Shown piece after piece: positions 34,366 to 43,295 of a DNA stretch of 64,000 nucleotides. Location of the stretch: contig NZ_LPUT01000001.1 of assembly GCF_001563475.1 (NCBI RefSeq), positions 1 to 64,000 on the forward strand, written 5' to 3'. The translations under genes and the position numbers were made by a program. Under the pieces are notes generated by a model. It was not told the DNA's origin. It saw only the letters and a program-made list of their open reading frames with translations, and made no database searches. The DNA is from Sporosarcina sp. HYO08 (GTDB lineage: Bacteria > Bacillota > Bacilli > Bacillales_A > Planococcaceae). The stretch's first letter is position 1. Every line of letters begins with the position of its first letter.

Positions 34366-35706
34366 ATGAATAAAAAGAATATAATCATTATTGGGGCAGC
34401 GGGAAGAGATTTCCATAATTTTAACACTTTTTATCGTAATAATGAAGCATATAATGTTGTTGCTTTTACGGCGACACAAATTCCTGATATAGATGGACGT
34501 AAATATCCAAGTGAGTTAGCAGGAGAACTGTATCCAGATGGCATTCCGATTTATGCGCAAGAGCAGTTGCCAGCACTCATCCAAGAACTGCAAGTAGATG
34601 AATGTGTATTTGCTTACAGTGATATCGGTTATGAAGATGTCATGGGCGTTGGCGCGATTGTCAATGCAGCAGGCGCGAATTTCAATTTGCTTGGACCGAA
34701 AAGTACGCAGTTAAAAAGCAATAAACCTGTCATTTCTGTTTGTGCAGTTCGAACAGGAACAGGGAAAAGCCAAACATCCCGAAAAATTATTGAAACGTTA
34801 CTGGCGGAAGGTTTGAAAGTCATTGCGGTGAGACACCCGATGCCGTACGGTGATTTAAATGCACAGCGCGTGCAGCGTTTTGCGACAGTGGAAGATTTAA
34901 AAGAGCATAAATGTACGATCGAAGAAATGGAAGAATATGAGCCGCACGTAGAACGTGGAAATATCGTCTATGCGGGTGTGGATTACGCAGATATTTTAGC
35001 GGCGGCTGAAAACGATCCAGATGGCTGCGATGTCATTTTATGGGACGGCGGAAACAATGACTTCTCATTCTTTGAGCCAGATCTAGCAATTACTGTTTTA
35101 GATCCGCATCGTCCAGGCCATGAATTGAAATATTACCCTGGTGAAGTATGCCTGCGAACAACTGACGTTGCGATTATTAATAAAATTGACAGTGCACCTG
35201 CGGAAGCTGTTGAAATCGTTGAGAACAATATTAAAAACGCAGCGCCAAACAGCACGATTATTAAAGCCGAATCAAAAATCACAGTCGACAATCCAGAGCT
35301 TATTGCCGGAAAACGTGTGTTGATCGTAGAAGATGGTCCGACTCTGACGCACGGCGAGATGAAACTGGGTGCGGGTACGGTTGCGGCTGAACGTTTAGGC
35401 GTGGAAGAAATTGTTGACGCTCGTCCATTTGCTGTCGGTACGTTAGTCGATACATTCAACAAATATCAACATATTGGAAATGTCCTTCCTGCAATGGGTT
35501 ACGGCGAACAACAATTAAAAGACCTTGAAGAAACGATTAACAATGCAGATTGTGATGCAGTGATCATTGGAACACCGATTGATTTATCACGCGTGATTTC
35601 CATCAATAAACCTTGCACGCGTGTCCACTATGATTTAGATGAAGTCGGCACTCCGAATTTGAGCGAGATTTTAAAAGGTTTTGTAGAAGAACATAAGCTT
35701 GTGTAA
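34366..35706 (+). CDS. cyclic 2,3-diphosphoglycerate synthetase-like P-loop protein
   Basis: The 446-residue protein starts with a Rossmann-like IIIIGAAGRDFHNF, then a P-loop in VCAVRTGTGKSQTSRKI (about residues 125-141). Later come VRHPMPYGDL, DVILWDGGNNDFSFF and VADITVLDPHRPGHE-like blocks (here LAITVLDPHRPGHEL). This order and length match cyclic 2,3-diphosphoglycerate synthetase, which makes an osmolyte/thermoprotectant in methanogens. Bacterial homologues are known but their product is not clear, so the activity is only inferred. I use the ATG at 34366 with GGGAGAG upstream. Confidence 0.75.
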   Translation: MNKKNIIIIGAAGRDFHNFNTFYRNNEAYNVVAFTATQIPDIDGRKYPSELAGELYPDGIPIYAQEQLPALIQELQVDECVFAYSDIGYEDVMGVGAIVNAAGANFNLLGPKSTQLKSNKPVISVCAVRTGTGKSQTSRKIIETLLAEGLKVIAVRHPMPYGDLNAQRVQRFATVEDLKEHKCTIEEMEEYEPHVERGNIVYAGVDYADILAAAENDPDGCDVILWDGGNNDFSFFEPDLAITVLDPHRPGHELKYYPGEVCLRTTDVAIINKIDSAPAEAVEIVENNIKNAAPNSTIIKAESKITVDNPELIAGKRVLIVEDGPTLTHGEMKLGAGTVAAERLGVEEIVDARPFAVGTLVDTFNKYQHIGNVLPAMGYGEQQLKDLEETINNADCDAVIIGTPIDLSRVISINKPCTRVHYDLDEVGTPNLSEILKGFVEEHKLV

Positions 35707-35716
35707 TGAAAACTGA

Positions 35717-35757
35717 AAGGTGCATGTCTCTTTGTATAAGGGACATGCACCTTTTTT
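35717..35757 (+). terminator. terminator after the cyclic diphosphoglycerate synthetase-like gene
   Basis: AAGGTGCATGTCTCT pairs with AGGGACATGCACCTT and is followed by TTTT. Confidence 0.85.
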
Positions 35758-35772
35758 AATTAGAATAGGTGA

Positions 35773-36405
35773 TTAAACCGTTACAGCTGATAATTTTTTC
35801 GCAGCAGCTTCTACTTTTCCTAAACCGTCTGCAATAATAGTTTCAGCTTGTGCCGGCATTGCATTGTGACCTTCGATAATGACTTCATCGATGATTTCCA
35901 TACCGAACACGCCGCCGACGACATTTTTAATATAAGTCGTAGCCATTTCTAAAGGCGCTGTTTCTGGTGTTGAGTACACACCGCCGCGCGCACTTAGAAT
36001 GACAGCTTTTTTATCTTTCATTAATTGAACCAATTGACCATTTTCGTCATATTTGAATGAGTAGCCAGCTTGGTAAACGTAGTCGATGAACGTTTGTAAT
36101 GCAGCTGGAATCGTTAAGTTCCATAATGGGAAGGCGAAGACAACGATGTCTGCAGCTGAAAAGGCATCCATCGCTTTTTGTTTGGCAGCTAAAATGCGTT
36201 GTTCGATGTCTGTCATTTCTTCGCCTGATTCTACTTTACCGAAAGCGTTGAATAAATCTTGGCCAAGGTAAGGCATGTCTTCCGCGAACACATCAAACGT
36301 TGTGACGTTTACACCTTCTAAGTGATTCATGAAAGTTTCGTACATTTTACTAGATATAGCGTCAGTTGCTGGTCGATTATTTGCTTTTACAACTAAGATG
36401 TTCAT
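35773..36405 (-). CDS. azoR: FMN-dependent NADH-azoreductase
   Basis: The 210-residue flavodoxin-fold enzyme has the family blocks VVKANNRPATDAISSKMYE, FPLWNLTIPAALQTFIDYV and SARGGVYSTPETAPLEMATT. It reduces quinones and azo compounds using NADH and FMN in the cytoplasm, limiting quinone stress. It is monocistronic with its own promoter (36454-36482). AAAGGAG stands about twelve bases before the ATG. Confidence 0.88.
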   Translation of the reverse strand: MNILVVKANNRPATDAISSKMYETFMNHLEGVNVTTFDVFAEDMPYLGQDLFNAFGKVESGEEMTDIEQRILAAKQKAMDAFSAADIVVFAFPLWNLTIPAALQTFIDYVYQAGYSFKYDENGQLVQLMKDKKAVILSARGGVYSTPETAPLEMATTYIKNVVGGVFGMEIIDEVIIEGHNAMPAQAETIIADGLGKVEAAAKKLSAVTV

Positions 36406-36453
36406 TTTATTGTAATTCTCCTTTTTTATCTTGAATTCAATTATCTAGAATTA

Positions 36454-36482
36454 ATGATATATTACTCTAACATCGGAGTCAA
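36454..36482 (-). promoter_or_regulatory. sigma-A promoter of azoR
   Basis: On the minus strand TTGACT (36482-36477) and TATCAT (36459-36454) are 17 bases apart, about 50 bases before the start. Confidence 0.55.
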
Positions 36483-36578
36483 CAAAAGAATTTCCATGTT
36501 GAAAAGGAACATAAAGATTCAGACACAAAATCGTTTATAATAAAAAGGATTTGTTGAATGATAAAAGGAAGTGAATTC

Positions 36579-37157
36579 ATGACAATAGTTGGTTTTGTTA
36601 GGCATGGCGTGACCGGGTGGAATAAAGAAGGGCGGGAGCAGGGACGCATCGACATTCCACTTGATGATGAAGGAATTGAAATGGCGGAACGCGTTGCGAA
36701 GCGTCTAGCCGATCAAAGGTGGGATGTTATTTTTACAAGTCCGCTCATTCGGGCAAAGAAAACGGCTGAAATCATTGCTGCCAAAAAGCCGGAACTTCCT
36801 TTGCATGTGGATGATCGTCTGTGTGAAACGAGCGGGGGATTCATCGAAGGAACAACCGAGGCTGAACGGATTGCGAAATGGGGTGCGGCGTGGAGAAAGT
36901 TGGATCTCGGTCGTGAACCGTCTGACAAAATGATTGCAAGAGGTATGGAATTTATCGAAGAAATCAATCGAATGTATTCGACGCAACGTGTGTTAATTGT
37001 GAGTCACGGCAGTTACATAGGTAAATTAGTGAAGGCGTTATTGCCGGACGGAAACTTTGAAGAGGAATTACAAAATACGTCATTAACAATTGTTCATATG
37101 AAAAGGGATCGGAATTTTTGTGCCCTCTATAATTGTACAAAACATTTACGACTATAA
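36579..37157 (+). CDS. histidine phosphatase family protein
   Basis: The 192-residue protein has the phosphohistidine motif FVRHGVTGWN near the N-terminus, FTSPLIRAKKTAE, the acidic ETSGGFIEG and the second histidine in VLIVSHGSYIG. These are the core residues of the phosphoglycerate mutase-like phosphatase family. The substrate is unknown. I choose the ATG at 36579, with AAAAGGAAG upstream, over the in-frame ATG at 36558. Confidence 0.85.
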   Translation: MTIVGFVRHGVTGWNKEGREQGRIDIPLDDEGIEMAERVAKRLADQRWDVIFTSPLIRAKKTAEIIAAKKPELPLHVDDRLCETSGGFIEGTTEAERIAKWGAAWRKLDLGREPSDKMIARGMEFIEEINRMYSTQRVLIVSHGSYIGKLVKALLPDGNFEEELQNTSLTIVHMKRDRNFCALYNCTKHLRL

Positions 37158-37200
37158 AAAACCACCTTCAAAACTTTTCAATCTGTTTTGAAGGTGGTTG
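37157..37200 (-). terminator. terminator shared by convergent genes
   Basis: AACCACCTTCAAAAC pairs with GTTTTGAAGGTGGTT. On the minus strand the stem is followed by TTTTTATA, so it best serves the minus-strand hydrolase gene. Confidence 0.75.
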
Positions 37201-37253
37201 ATGATGTTTATTCGATTAGGCAAGCGTTGTACAACTTTATTGTGATCGATCCA

Positions 37254-38219
37254 TCAATTTAAATATCGGTTAATAAAAAAGTCAACTTTCCGCTTATATT
37301 GATCTCCAACTAACGCGAAGGCTTCCCCGTGGTTTGCGTCCGGAACGAGGAATAATTCCGCGTCACTTGCTGTATGCGAGTACAATTCCTCCGCCATTTC
37401 CGTAGGGACGAAGGTATCGCTTTGTCCATGGATGTATAAAATCGGAACTTTCGTCTTTTCTACTTCTTTTCGTGCATTTGCTTCTCGAAATGAATAACCT
37501 GCCCGGATTTTTGTGAGCATGCTCGTACTATCTAACAATGGAAATGCCGGCAGATGGAACATTCGATTCATTTGATAAGTGAATAATTGGTAGACGGATT
37601 GATATGGACTGTCTGCGATTATGGCTTTCACTTGGAGAGGAAGTGCATCATCGCTGCTTGACATGAGGACAGTGGCGGCACCCATCGACAAGCCATGGTA
37701 GACGACCTTTGTATCCTGTCCAAGCTTCTTCACTAACAAATCTGTCCAATCGATCAGGTCGAGCCGATCGGGCCAGCCGAATCCATAATAATTGCCCTCA
37801 CTTTTTCCATGTCCCCGTGCATCCGGCATGAAAATATTATAATCCCATTCAGTATGATAAAACTGCCCGTAAAGCCCCATTTGCTTGGCGTTACCCAAAT
37901 AGCCATGCGTTAAAATGACCAATTTGTCGCTAGGCTTCGCGGCAGGTAAAAAATAGCCTGATAATTGTAATCCATCACGTGATGTTAAGGTGAGTTGTTC
38001 AAAATGCTGCGCTTTTACCCAATCGATCCATTCGCCGTTCAAATAAAGATCCATCGCTTCATTGGATACTTCCAAATCCGCATTATTTTGCAAGAATTCT
38101 TTTGGTCCGCGTTGCACCGCTAACCCATAGAAAAAGAAACTGCCAAAGATTTGAATCGCCAAAAAAACAATTGCAAAAAGCACTGTGAACTTCTTCCAAT
38201 TGATTCGAATAATATTCAT
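37254..38219 (-). CDS. alpha/beta hydrolase with N-terminal membrane anchor
   Basis: The 321-residue protein has one membrane helix at about residues 11-33 and then an alpha/beta hydrolase domain. It carries HGYLGNAKQMG, the nucleophile elbow GLSMGA (Ser), a DSPY block and the C-terminal DANHGEAF histidine. It belongs to the anchored esterase/peptidase-like group (similar to Bacillus YqkD). The substrate is unknown. The AAGGGG site is almost directly adjacent to the ATG at 38219, so the true start might lie slightly downstream, although the anchor argues for this one. Confidence 0.8.
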   Translation of the reverse strand: MNIIRINWKKFTVLFAIVFLAIQIFGSFFFYGLAVQRGPKEFLQNNADLEVSNEAMDLYLNGEWIDWVKAQHFEQLTLTSRDGLQLSGYFLPAAKPSDKLVILTHGYLGNAKQMGLYGQFYHTEWDYNIFMPDARGHGKSEGNYYGFGWPDRLDLIDWTDLLVKKLGQDTKVVYHGLSMGAATVLMSSSDDALPLQVKAIIADSPYQSVYQLFTYQMNRMFHLPAFPLLDSTSMLTKIRAGYSFREANARKEVEKTKVPILYIHGQSDTFVPTEMAEELYSHTASDAELFLVPDANHGEAFALVGDQYKRKVDFFINRYLN

Positions 38220-38335
38220 TCCCCTTTAGATTTCTATCATTGGGACTCGTAAGCCCTTACCTTATTATAGTAGAAAAAAGGAGGGAAATGAATAGCGCAT
38301 AACAATTGCATGAAATTGCCACACTCATTCCAACA

Positions 38336-38382
38336 TCCAAAAAACCACTGAACAATCCCGATCGGATCGCTCAGTGGTTTTC
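38336..38382 (-). terminator. terminator of the 45-residue minus-strand gene
   Basis: AAAACCACTGA pairs with TCAGTGGTTTT around a 19-base loop; on the minus strand it is followed by a T-run. Confidence 0.7.
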
Positions 38383-38395
38383 GTAGTGCATAGGA

Positions 38396-38533
38396 CTAAC
38401 GCTTATTTTTCCCTGGACGTTTCGCTTGATCTGATTTGCTGTATGGTTTCTCACTCAATCCATCATCAGTCGGCGTCAGGCTCCCAATATTTTTATTTGA
38501 ATACTGTTCGCCGAATGTTTTTTTCTCACTCAT
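38396..38533 (-). CDS. small hydrophilic protein, 45 residues
   Basis: This short frame starts MSEKKTFGEQYSNKNIGSLT and ends in a basic tail SDQAKRPGKNKR. AGGAG lies eleven bases before this ATG; another in-frame ATG nine bases upstream is too close to that site. A terminator follows. The composition (Lys, Ser, Asn, Gln rich, no hydrophobic core) resembles other small minus-strand proteins such as the one at 31869. Function is unknown; a spore-associated role is a guess. Confidence 0.5.
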   Translation of the reverse strand: MSEKKTFGEQYSNKNIGSLTPTDDGLSEKPYSKSDQAKRPGKNKR

Positions 38534-38696
38534 GATGCTCATCGCTCCTATACTTTATTTTTATGGATCCATCCATTAGTCTGTCCAATCCTTGATCAAT
38601 TATTTATTTGATAAGAACCTTGAAAATGAAGCACCTTTCTATCCAAAGTAAAGTATGCTAAATTACTATCGTTTCAATAAAAGAGGAGAGAAAAGC

Positions 38697-39428
38697 ATGT
38701 TGCTCCATCAAGAATCCGCGATTCATTTTCAGCAGGTCAATTACTTCATTGACGAAATTCATATCCTTAAAAACATTACGGGATCGTTTCCGAAAGGTAA
38801 AATTACGACAATTGTAGGACCTTCTGGTGCTGGAAAAACAACATTGCTAAAGTTGTGTAACGGCTTGATATCTCCCCAATCTGGTACGATATTTATTCAT
38901 AATAAACTGGTGACTGACTATGAACCGATTAAGCTGCGGCGACAGATTGGGATTGCGCTGCAAAGTGCGCCGATGGTGGAAGGCAGTGTCTTTGAAAATC
39001 TTGCACTGCCGCTTGAATTGCGAGGAGAAAAGTTGCTAGAATCGGATGCGGTTCACTATTTAGAAGATGTGGGACTGGATCCGCAATTTTTGCACCAAAA
39101 TGCGGCAGATTTATCGGGCGGGCAGCGTCAAAAAGTATCCATTGCGCGAACGCTTATCAACCGTCCCGAAATCTTATTATTAGATGAAATTACATCCGCT
39201 TTGGATCATACTTCTTTACGAGAAATCGAAGAGCTTATTGTGAAAATAAACCGCATATACGGTGTGACAATCGTTTGGATCACCCATAATTTAACACAAG
39301 CATTAACGATTGGAGAGTTCACTTGGGTACTGCATAAAGGTGAAGTGATTGAAACGGGTGAAAGCAATCTATTGAAATCACCCGCAACTGATTTTGTGAA
39401 GCGTTTTGTACAGGGGGAAGCCGAATGA
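38697..39428 (+). CDS. ABC transporter ATP-binding protein, FetA/YbbL-like
   Basis: The 243-residue ATPase has Walker A GPSGAGKTT, signature LSGGQRQKVSIARTL, Walker B ILLLDEITSALD and the H-loop WITHNLTQA. It overlaps the next gene by four bases, which encodes the UPF0014 permease. The pair corresponds to FetAB of E. coli, linked to iron export and oxidative stress resistance; the metal is inferred from that homology only. I start at the ATG at 38697 with GAGGAGAG upstream. Confidence 0.82.
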   Translation: MLLHQESAIHFQQVNYFIDEIHILKNITGSFPKGKITTIVGPSGAGKTTLLKLCNGLISPQSGTIFIHNKLVTDYEPIKLRRQIGIALQSAPMVEGSVFENLALPLELRGEKLLESDAVHYLEDVGLDPQFLHQNAADLSGGQRQKVSIARTLINRPEILLLDEITSALDHTSLREIEELIVKINRIYGVTIVWITHNLTQALTIGEFTWVLHKGEVIETGESNLLKSPATDFVKRFVQGEAE

Positions 39429-40183
39429 GTTATTTTTCGTTGGCATTAACGCTTATTTTCGTCGTCATTCCGCTCCTCTTATCGAAAACGCTTCAACTTG
39501 GCTTGGAGAGAGACACAATCGTCGCCACAATCCGTTCGATTATTCAATTGCTGCTCGTTGGATACGTGTTGAAATTTGTTTTCGATTCAGAGAGCTTGTT
39601 GTTCATCTTTTTAATGGTTGCCTTAATGATTGGTGCAGCTACCCAAAATGCACGAAAAAAAGGGAAAACGATCAAAGGAATAACGTGGAAAATTGCCATT
39701 ACATTGATTTTCATTGAAGTGCTGACGCAAAGTATTTTACTAGGTTTTAAAATCGTTCCGCCGACTGCACAATATATCATTTCGATTAGCGGTATGATGA
39801 TAGGCAATGCGATGGTGCTGGCGATTTTATTTTTGAATCGATTTGCCGCGGAAGTGACGAGTCATCGTGATGAAACAGAACTGATCTTATCGCTGGGCGG
39901 GACACCGAAACAAGCGATTCGCAGGCAGCTCCTCGACGCAATGAAAGCGAGTATGATTCCGACGATTGAAAGTCAAAAGACAATTGGTCTTGTACAGTTG
40001 CCAGGCATGATGTCTGGGCAAATTATCGCGGGGGCAGATCCGGTGCAAGCTGTGCAATTTCAGTTATTAATTATCTTCTTATTATTAACAACAGCCTCTG
40101 TCACAAGTATTATGCTGGGCTTTTTATCGTACCCCAGTTTGTTTAATGAACGCATGCAGCTTTTGAAAGGAAATTTGAAATGA
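39425..40183 (+). CDS. ABC transporter permease, FetB/UPF0014 family
   Basis: The 252-residue protein has about seven membrane helices. It carries the UPF0014 blocks ATIRSIIQLLLVGYVL, GMMIGNAMVLAILFLNRF and LPGMMSGQIIAGADPVQAVQ. It makes the membrane channel for the ATPase encoded just upstream. No separate binding protein is coded nearby, as expected for an exporter. Confidence 0.85.
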   Translation: MSYFSLALTLIFVVIPLLLSKTLQLGLERDTIVATIRSIIQLLLVGYVLKFVFDSESLLFIFLMVALMIGAATQNARKKGKTIKGITWKIAITLIFIEVLTQSILLGFKIVPPTAQYIISISGMMIGNAMVLAILFLNRFAAEVTSHRDETELILSLGGTPKQAIRRQLLDAMKASMIPTIESQKTIGLVQLPGMMSGQIIAGADPVQAVQFQLLIIFLLLTTASVTSIMLGFLSYPSLFNERMQLLKGNLK

Positions 40184-40245
40184 AGTCGCACCACTACCAT
40201 TCCCCGTAGTTTTTGATATAGTAAAAAGAAAAAGGTCGTGTACGA

Positions 40246-42132
40246 ATGATTGGAAGAAATGATCCGTGTCCGTGTGGAAGCGGGAAAAAGTATAAAAAAT
40301 GTTGTGCGTTGAAAAACGAGAAGACGAATGAGCAACTTGTGGAAGTAGAGCTTGAGCGTATTCTTGTCAAGTTTTTTGAAAACGCCGTTAGTCTTCCAGC
40401 GGACTATGCCGAACTGGAACGGACAGAAAGGGAATGGCGATACAAGCTTGGGAAGTGGCTATCAAATGAGGACATTTCTGAACGGTTAGCTGAATACTTT
40501 CTTTTCGTTGCGAGAACCGATCTATGGAAAAGGTATTTACTGCGGACGCTGAATCAGCAAATGAGGCCTGTCGTACGCACAGTATTGGAAAAATGGCAAA
40601 ATCCGATCGTTTTATTAGCAAGACCGATTGCTATTTACGAGGACTATTTTGTCGTAGAGGAAGTGCTTGGCCGCCAGAAATATTCCATCCCAAGAAAAAA
40701 AGGGATGGAAGTTGGACAGAATCACATTGTTTTCGGAATCGTTTTGCCCGATGAAAGAGAGCGGGAAAATGGCATCTATCTCATAGAAGGACTTACATTT
40801 ATTTACAATAAAAATAGAGCCTTTGAACGGAAAATTGAGTCGTTTGCTGAGGAAAGCGGCTACACCGCGAGCCATGAATTTTTCAAAGCACATATGGCAG
40901 ATATCCATAAAATCATCGCAACAATGAATGATGCAGATTATGAAGATGTAGATGAGGCTGCAGCGATCATCAAAGAAAATTTGACGTCTGAACAGCAAGA
41001 AGTCGCAAAAATTCTTGAAGAGAAAATAGCGTCGCTTCAGTTGCACGAAGAGGGTCTTACGTTCCTCCGCTTGTTAACAGCTTCGTATTTTGTTAGGAAC
41101 CAACCGATCTTCCGTAAGCCTGAAGTTATCGCGGCGTCCCTATTTAAAGTAGCGAATGACATAGATCTGATTGAAGGTGATTATTCACAGGCGGAGATTG
41201 GCGAGAAGTTCGGCATTTCCCCGGGATCTATGAAAAAGCATGTGGACAAACTGCATGACCTGGTCGATGAAATGATGAAAGATGTAGAAGAAAAGGAAAA
41301 TACGCCACCCGTTGCCTATTCGATTGGAACGGATCCGCTTAGGACGGAAAGATTCAATTGGGAAATGTTATGCAAGACATCCTCATTAACGATCGAAACG
41401 ATGGATCAACTGCAAGCGGTTATCCAACAAACGATGAATGAGCCATTTGAACCTGCTGGAAAAGAGCAGCGTGCACAAGCATTTGCCTACGGTGCTTATG
41501 ATGCGGAAGATGGAGAAGAGCGACGTCATCTCGCCGAGCAAGCATTCGCCGAAGATCCCGAAAATGTAGATGCCCTTTTATTGCAAGTTGAAATGGCGGA
41601 AAATGAACAGGAAATTGAGCGATTGTACAAACAGGCGATTCAAAATGGGGAAAAGCTGTTCGACGATGAACCTGAAATTCCATGGGGACTTGTTACGAAC
41701 AGGCCGTATATGCGTGCGATTTTTGCGTTTGGTGTCTTCTTGTATGAAAATGACCGCAAATCGGAAGCTGCCGGGCAATTTGACAAGCTAGTGACACTAA
41801 ATCCTAGCGATCATCAAGGTGCACGATATTTGGCGGTTGCTTCATTTATTCAAAGTGAAGCGTACGAAAAAGCTTCGGAAGTTTTACAGCAATATGAAGA
41901 CCAGGCCGTCGATGAAGCAGCCTACTTATATCTCAAGTGGTATTTAGAAATGGAGATGGCGGGTGGTGAGGCAAATGAGCGAACGGTTGCCTTATTCGAT
42001 CAAGCTGTCAAAGCGAACCCTCATGTGAATGTACTCATTGAAGGGGATACGCCGAAGATTTCAATGCCGAAACAACAGGCGGTTTCATCTGGATCTGTTG
42101 AGGAAGCAAATTACATTTGGTACTTGTTATAA
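40246..42132 (+). CDS. SEC-C motif protein with helix-turn-helix and TPR-like region
   Basis: The 628-residue protein opens with a zinc-binding SEC-C motif, RNDPCPCGSGKKYKKCC (residues 4-20), the same motif found at the C-terminus of SecA. The middle contains a helix-turn-helix-like segment, SQAEIGEKFGISPGSMKKHV (about 312-331). The C-terminal 220 residues form helical pairs resembling tetratricopeptide repeats (LTASYF..., ALLLQVEMAENEQEIERLYK). Such proteins occur in Bacillus without an assigned role; an adaptor or regulator function is possible. It appears monocistronic. Confidence 0.7.
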   Translation: MIGRNDPCPCGSGKKYKKCCALKNEKTNEQLVEVELERILVKFFENAVSLPADYAELERTEREWRYKLGKWLSNEDISERLAEYFLFVARTDLWKRYLLRTLNQQMRPVVRTVLEKWQNPIVLLARPIAIYEDYFVVEEVLGRQKYSIPRKKGMEVGQNHIVFGIVLPDERERENGIYLIEGLTFIYNKNRAFERKIESFAEESGYTASHEFFKAHMADIHKIIATMNDADYEDVDEAAAIIKENLTSEQQEVAKILEEKIASLQLHEEGLTFLRLLTASYFVRNQPIFRKPEVIAASLFKVANDIDLIEGDYSQAEIGEKFGISPGSMKKHVDKLHDLVDEMMKDVEEKENTPPVAYSIGTDPLRTERFNWEMLCKTSSLTIETMDQLQAVIQQTMNEPFEPAGKEQRAQAFAYGAYDAEDGEERRHLAEQAFAEDPENVDALLLQVEMAENEQEIERLYKQAIQNGEKLFDDEPEIPWGLVTNRPYMRAIFAFGVFLYENDRKSEAAGQFDKLVTLNPSDHQGARYLAVASFIQSEAYEKASEVLQQYEDQAVDEAAYLYLKWYLEMEMAGGEANERTVALFDQAVKANPHVNVLIEGDTPKISMPKQQAVSSGSVEEANYIWYLL

Positions 42133-42141
42133 ATGCAATGG

Positions 42142-42168
42142 AAAGCCACCTATGATGGGTGGCTTTTT
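42142..42168 (+). terminator. terminator after the SEC-C gene
   Basis: AAAGCCACC pairs with GGGTGGCTTT and is followed by TTCG. Confidence 0.75.
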
Positions 42169-42624
42169 CGCAATGGACAAAGTAGCGCGGCGCATGATCA
42201 GAAAGTGATTGCGCTGATGAGTGTGAAAAAGACAAGAGAGTGATTAGAAAAACATATCGAATTCCCGAGTATTGTATCGAAATATTTAATGACAACAATA
42301 TAAATTGCCTCATTCTAAAAAATAAAAAAGTATGTATAATAATTTATGTAGCTACCATTTTTATTTATGGTACCAGTACCAGCATGACGACGAGATTTTT
42401 ATGTTTATTCATTAATCAATCAATCATTTATACAATAGTATATAAAAGAATTTATGCAAGAGGGGTTGTCCCAGAAGTGGCTGGCACCGCCAAACGCTGT
42501 TAAAATGTAGTGTCATTTTTCAATGATGATACTCTATGTAGTGTTCGATGGTGCCTGGCTCTTCGTTTTGGGATGGCCCCTTTCTTATGATAGATAAACA
42601 TCCTAATTTGAAGAGAGTGGGATT
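42169..42624. other. intergenic region with an extended repeat element
   Basis: An 87-codon frame crosses this region, but it is AT-rich without a ribosome site or family resemblance, so I do not call it. The right part is the extended copy of the dispersed palindrome (42462-42580). Confidence 0.6.
42462..42580 (+). repeat. extended copy of the GTGCCTGGC palindrome
   Basis: GGGGTTGTCCCAGAAGTGGC at the left and CTTCGTTTTGGGATGGCCCC at the right are the same outer arms as in the short copies. A 75-base insert lies between two core-like segments (GTGGCTGGCACC and GGTGCCTGGC). It reads like a duplicated core with intervening sequence. Confidence 0.65.
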
Positions 42625-43185
42625 ATGCTAAAGAAACGCGAATTACAAGATGCTGAAATTTTATTTGATTTAATGATTCATCCAGAAGTTTTTCCGTTTG
42701 TACGTGAAAAAGCGGCATCTTATTATGAATTCTTGTTAAGTACGAAACAGACGATCCAATTAGAAGAGCAGGGAGAATTAATCTCAAGAACAATACTTGA
42801 TGAATGGGGCATTCCTGTTGGAACCATTAGCTTATTTGATATTCAAGATAATGCTGGATTCTTAGGAACTTGGTTAGGGAAACCCTATCATGGTAAAGGC
42901 TACAACCAATTAGCAAAGGACGCGTTTTTTAAAGAGCTATTCTTCGAATGTGGGATGGAAACAGTCTTTATGAAGATAAGAAAAACCAATATTCGTTCGC
43001 GAAAAGCAGCTGAAAAATTACCGTACGTTGTATTTGCGAATGAAATAAGAAAAAATCTCTTAGAACAAATAAATGTGAATGAAGCGATTTATGACTTATA
43101 TGAGATCCCAAAAGATTTATATACACTTCATGTTCTAAGAAATAATGAATATGAAGAAAATCATTCACATGTATTAGAAGCCTAA
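42625..43185 (+). CDS. GNAT family N-acetyltransferase
   Basis: The 186-residue protein starts with LKKRELQDAEILFDLMIHPE and contains WGIPVGTISLFD, then GFLGTWLGKPYHGKGYNQLA with the acetyl-CoA loop G-K-G-Y. KIRKTNIRSRKAAEKL follows, typical of ribosomal-protein and small-molecule acetyltransferases (RimJ/RimL-like). The acceptor is unknown. AAGAGAGTGG stands before the ATG. Confidence 0.78.
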   Translation: MLKKRELQDAEILFDLMIHPEVFPFVREKAASYYEFLLSTKQTIQLEEQGELISRTILDEWGIPVGTISLFDIQDNAGFLGTWLGKPYHGKGYNQLAKDAFFKELFFECGMETVFMKIRKTNIRSRKAAEKLPYVVFANEIRKNLLEQINVNEAIYDLYEIPKDLYTLHVLRNNEYEENHSHVLEA

Positions 43186-43295
43186 TTTAAACATGCGAAT
43201 GAAACGCTATTTTCGGGAAGTAGGAAAACTCGTTCCCCTTGGGTCTTTATGGTAAACTATTTTCAGTGTCGAATATGGAGCCAGGGGGAAATAAC

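Noticed and set aside
42240-42503. Open frame of 87 codons between the SEC-C and acetyltransferase genes
   Set aside because: AT-rich, no ribosome site, runs into the dispersed repeat, and looks like no protein family.
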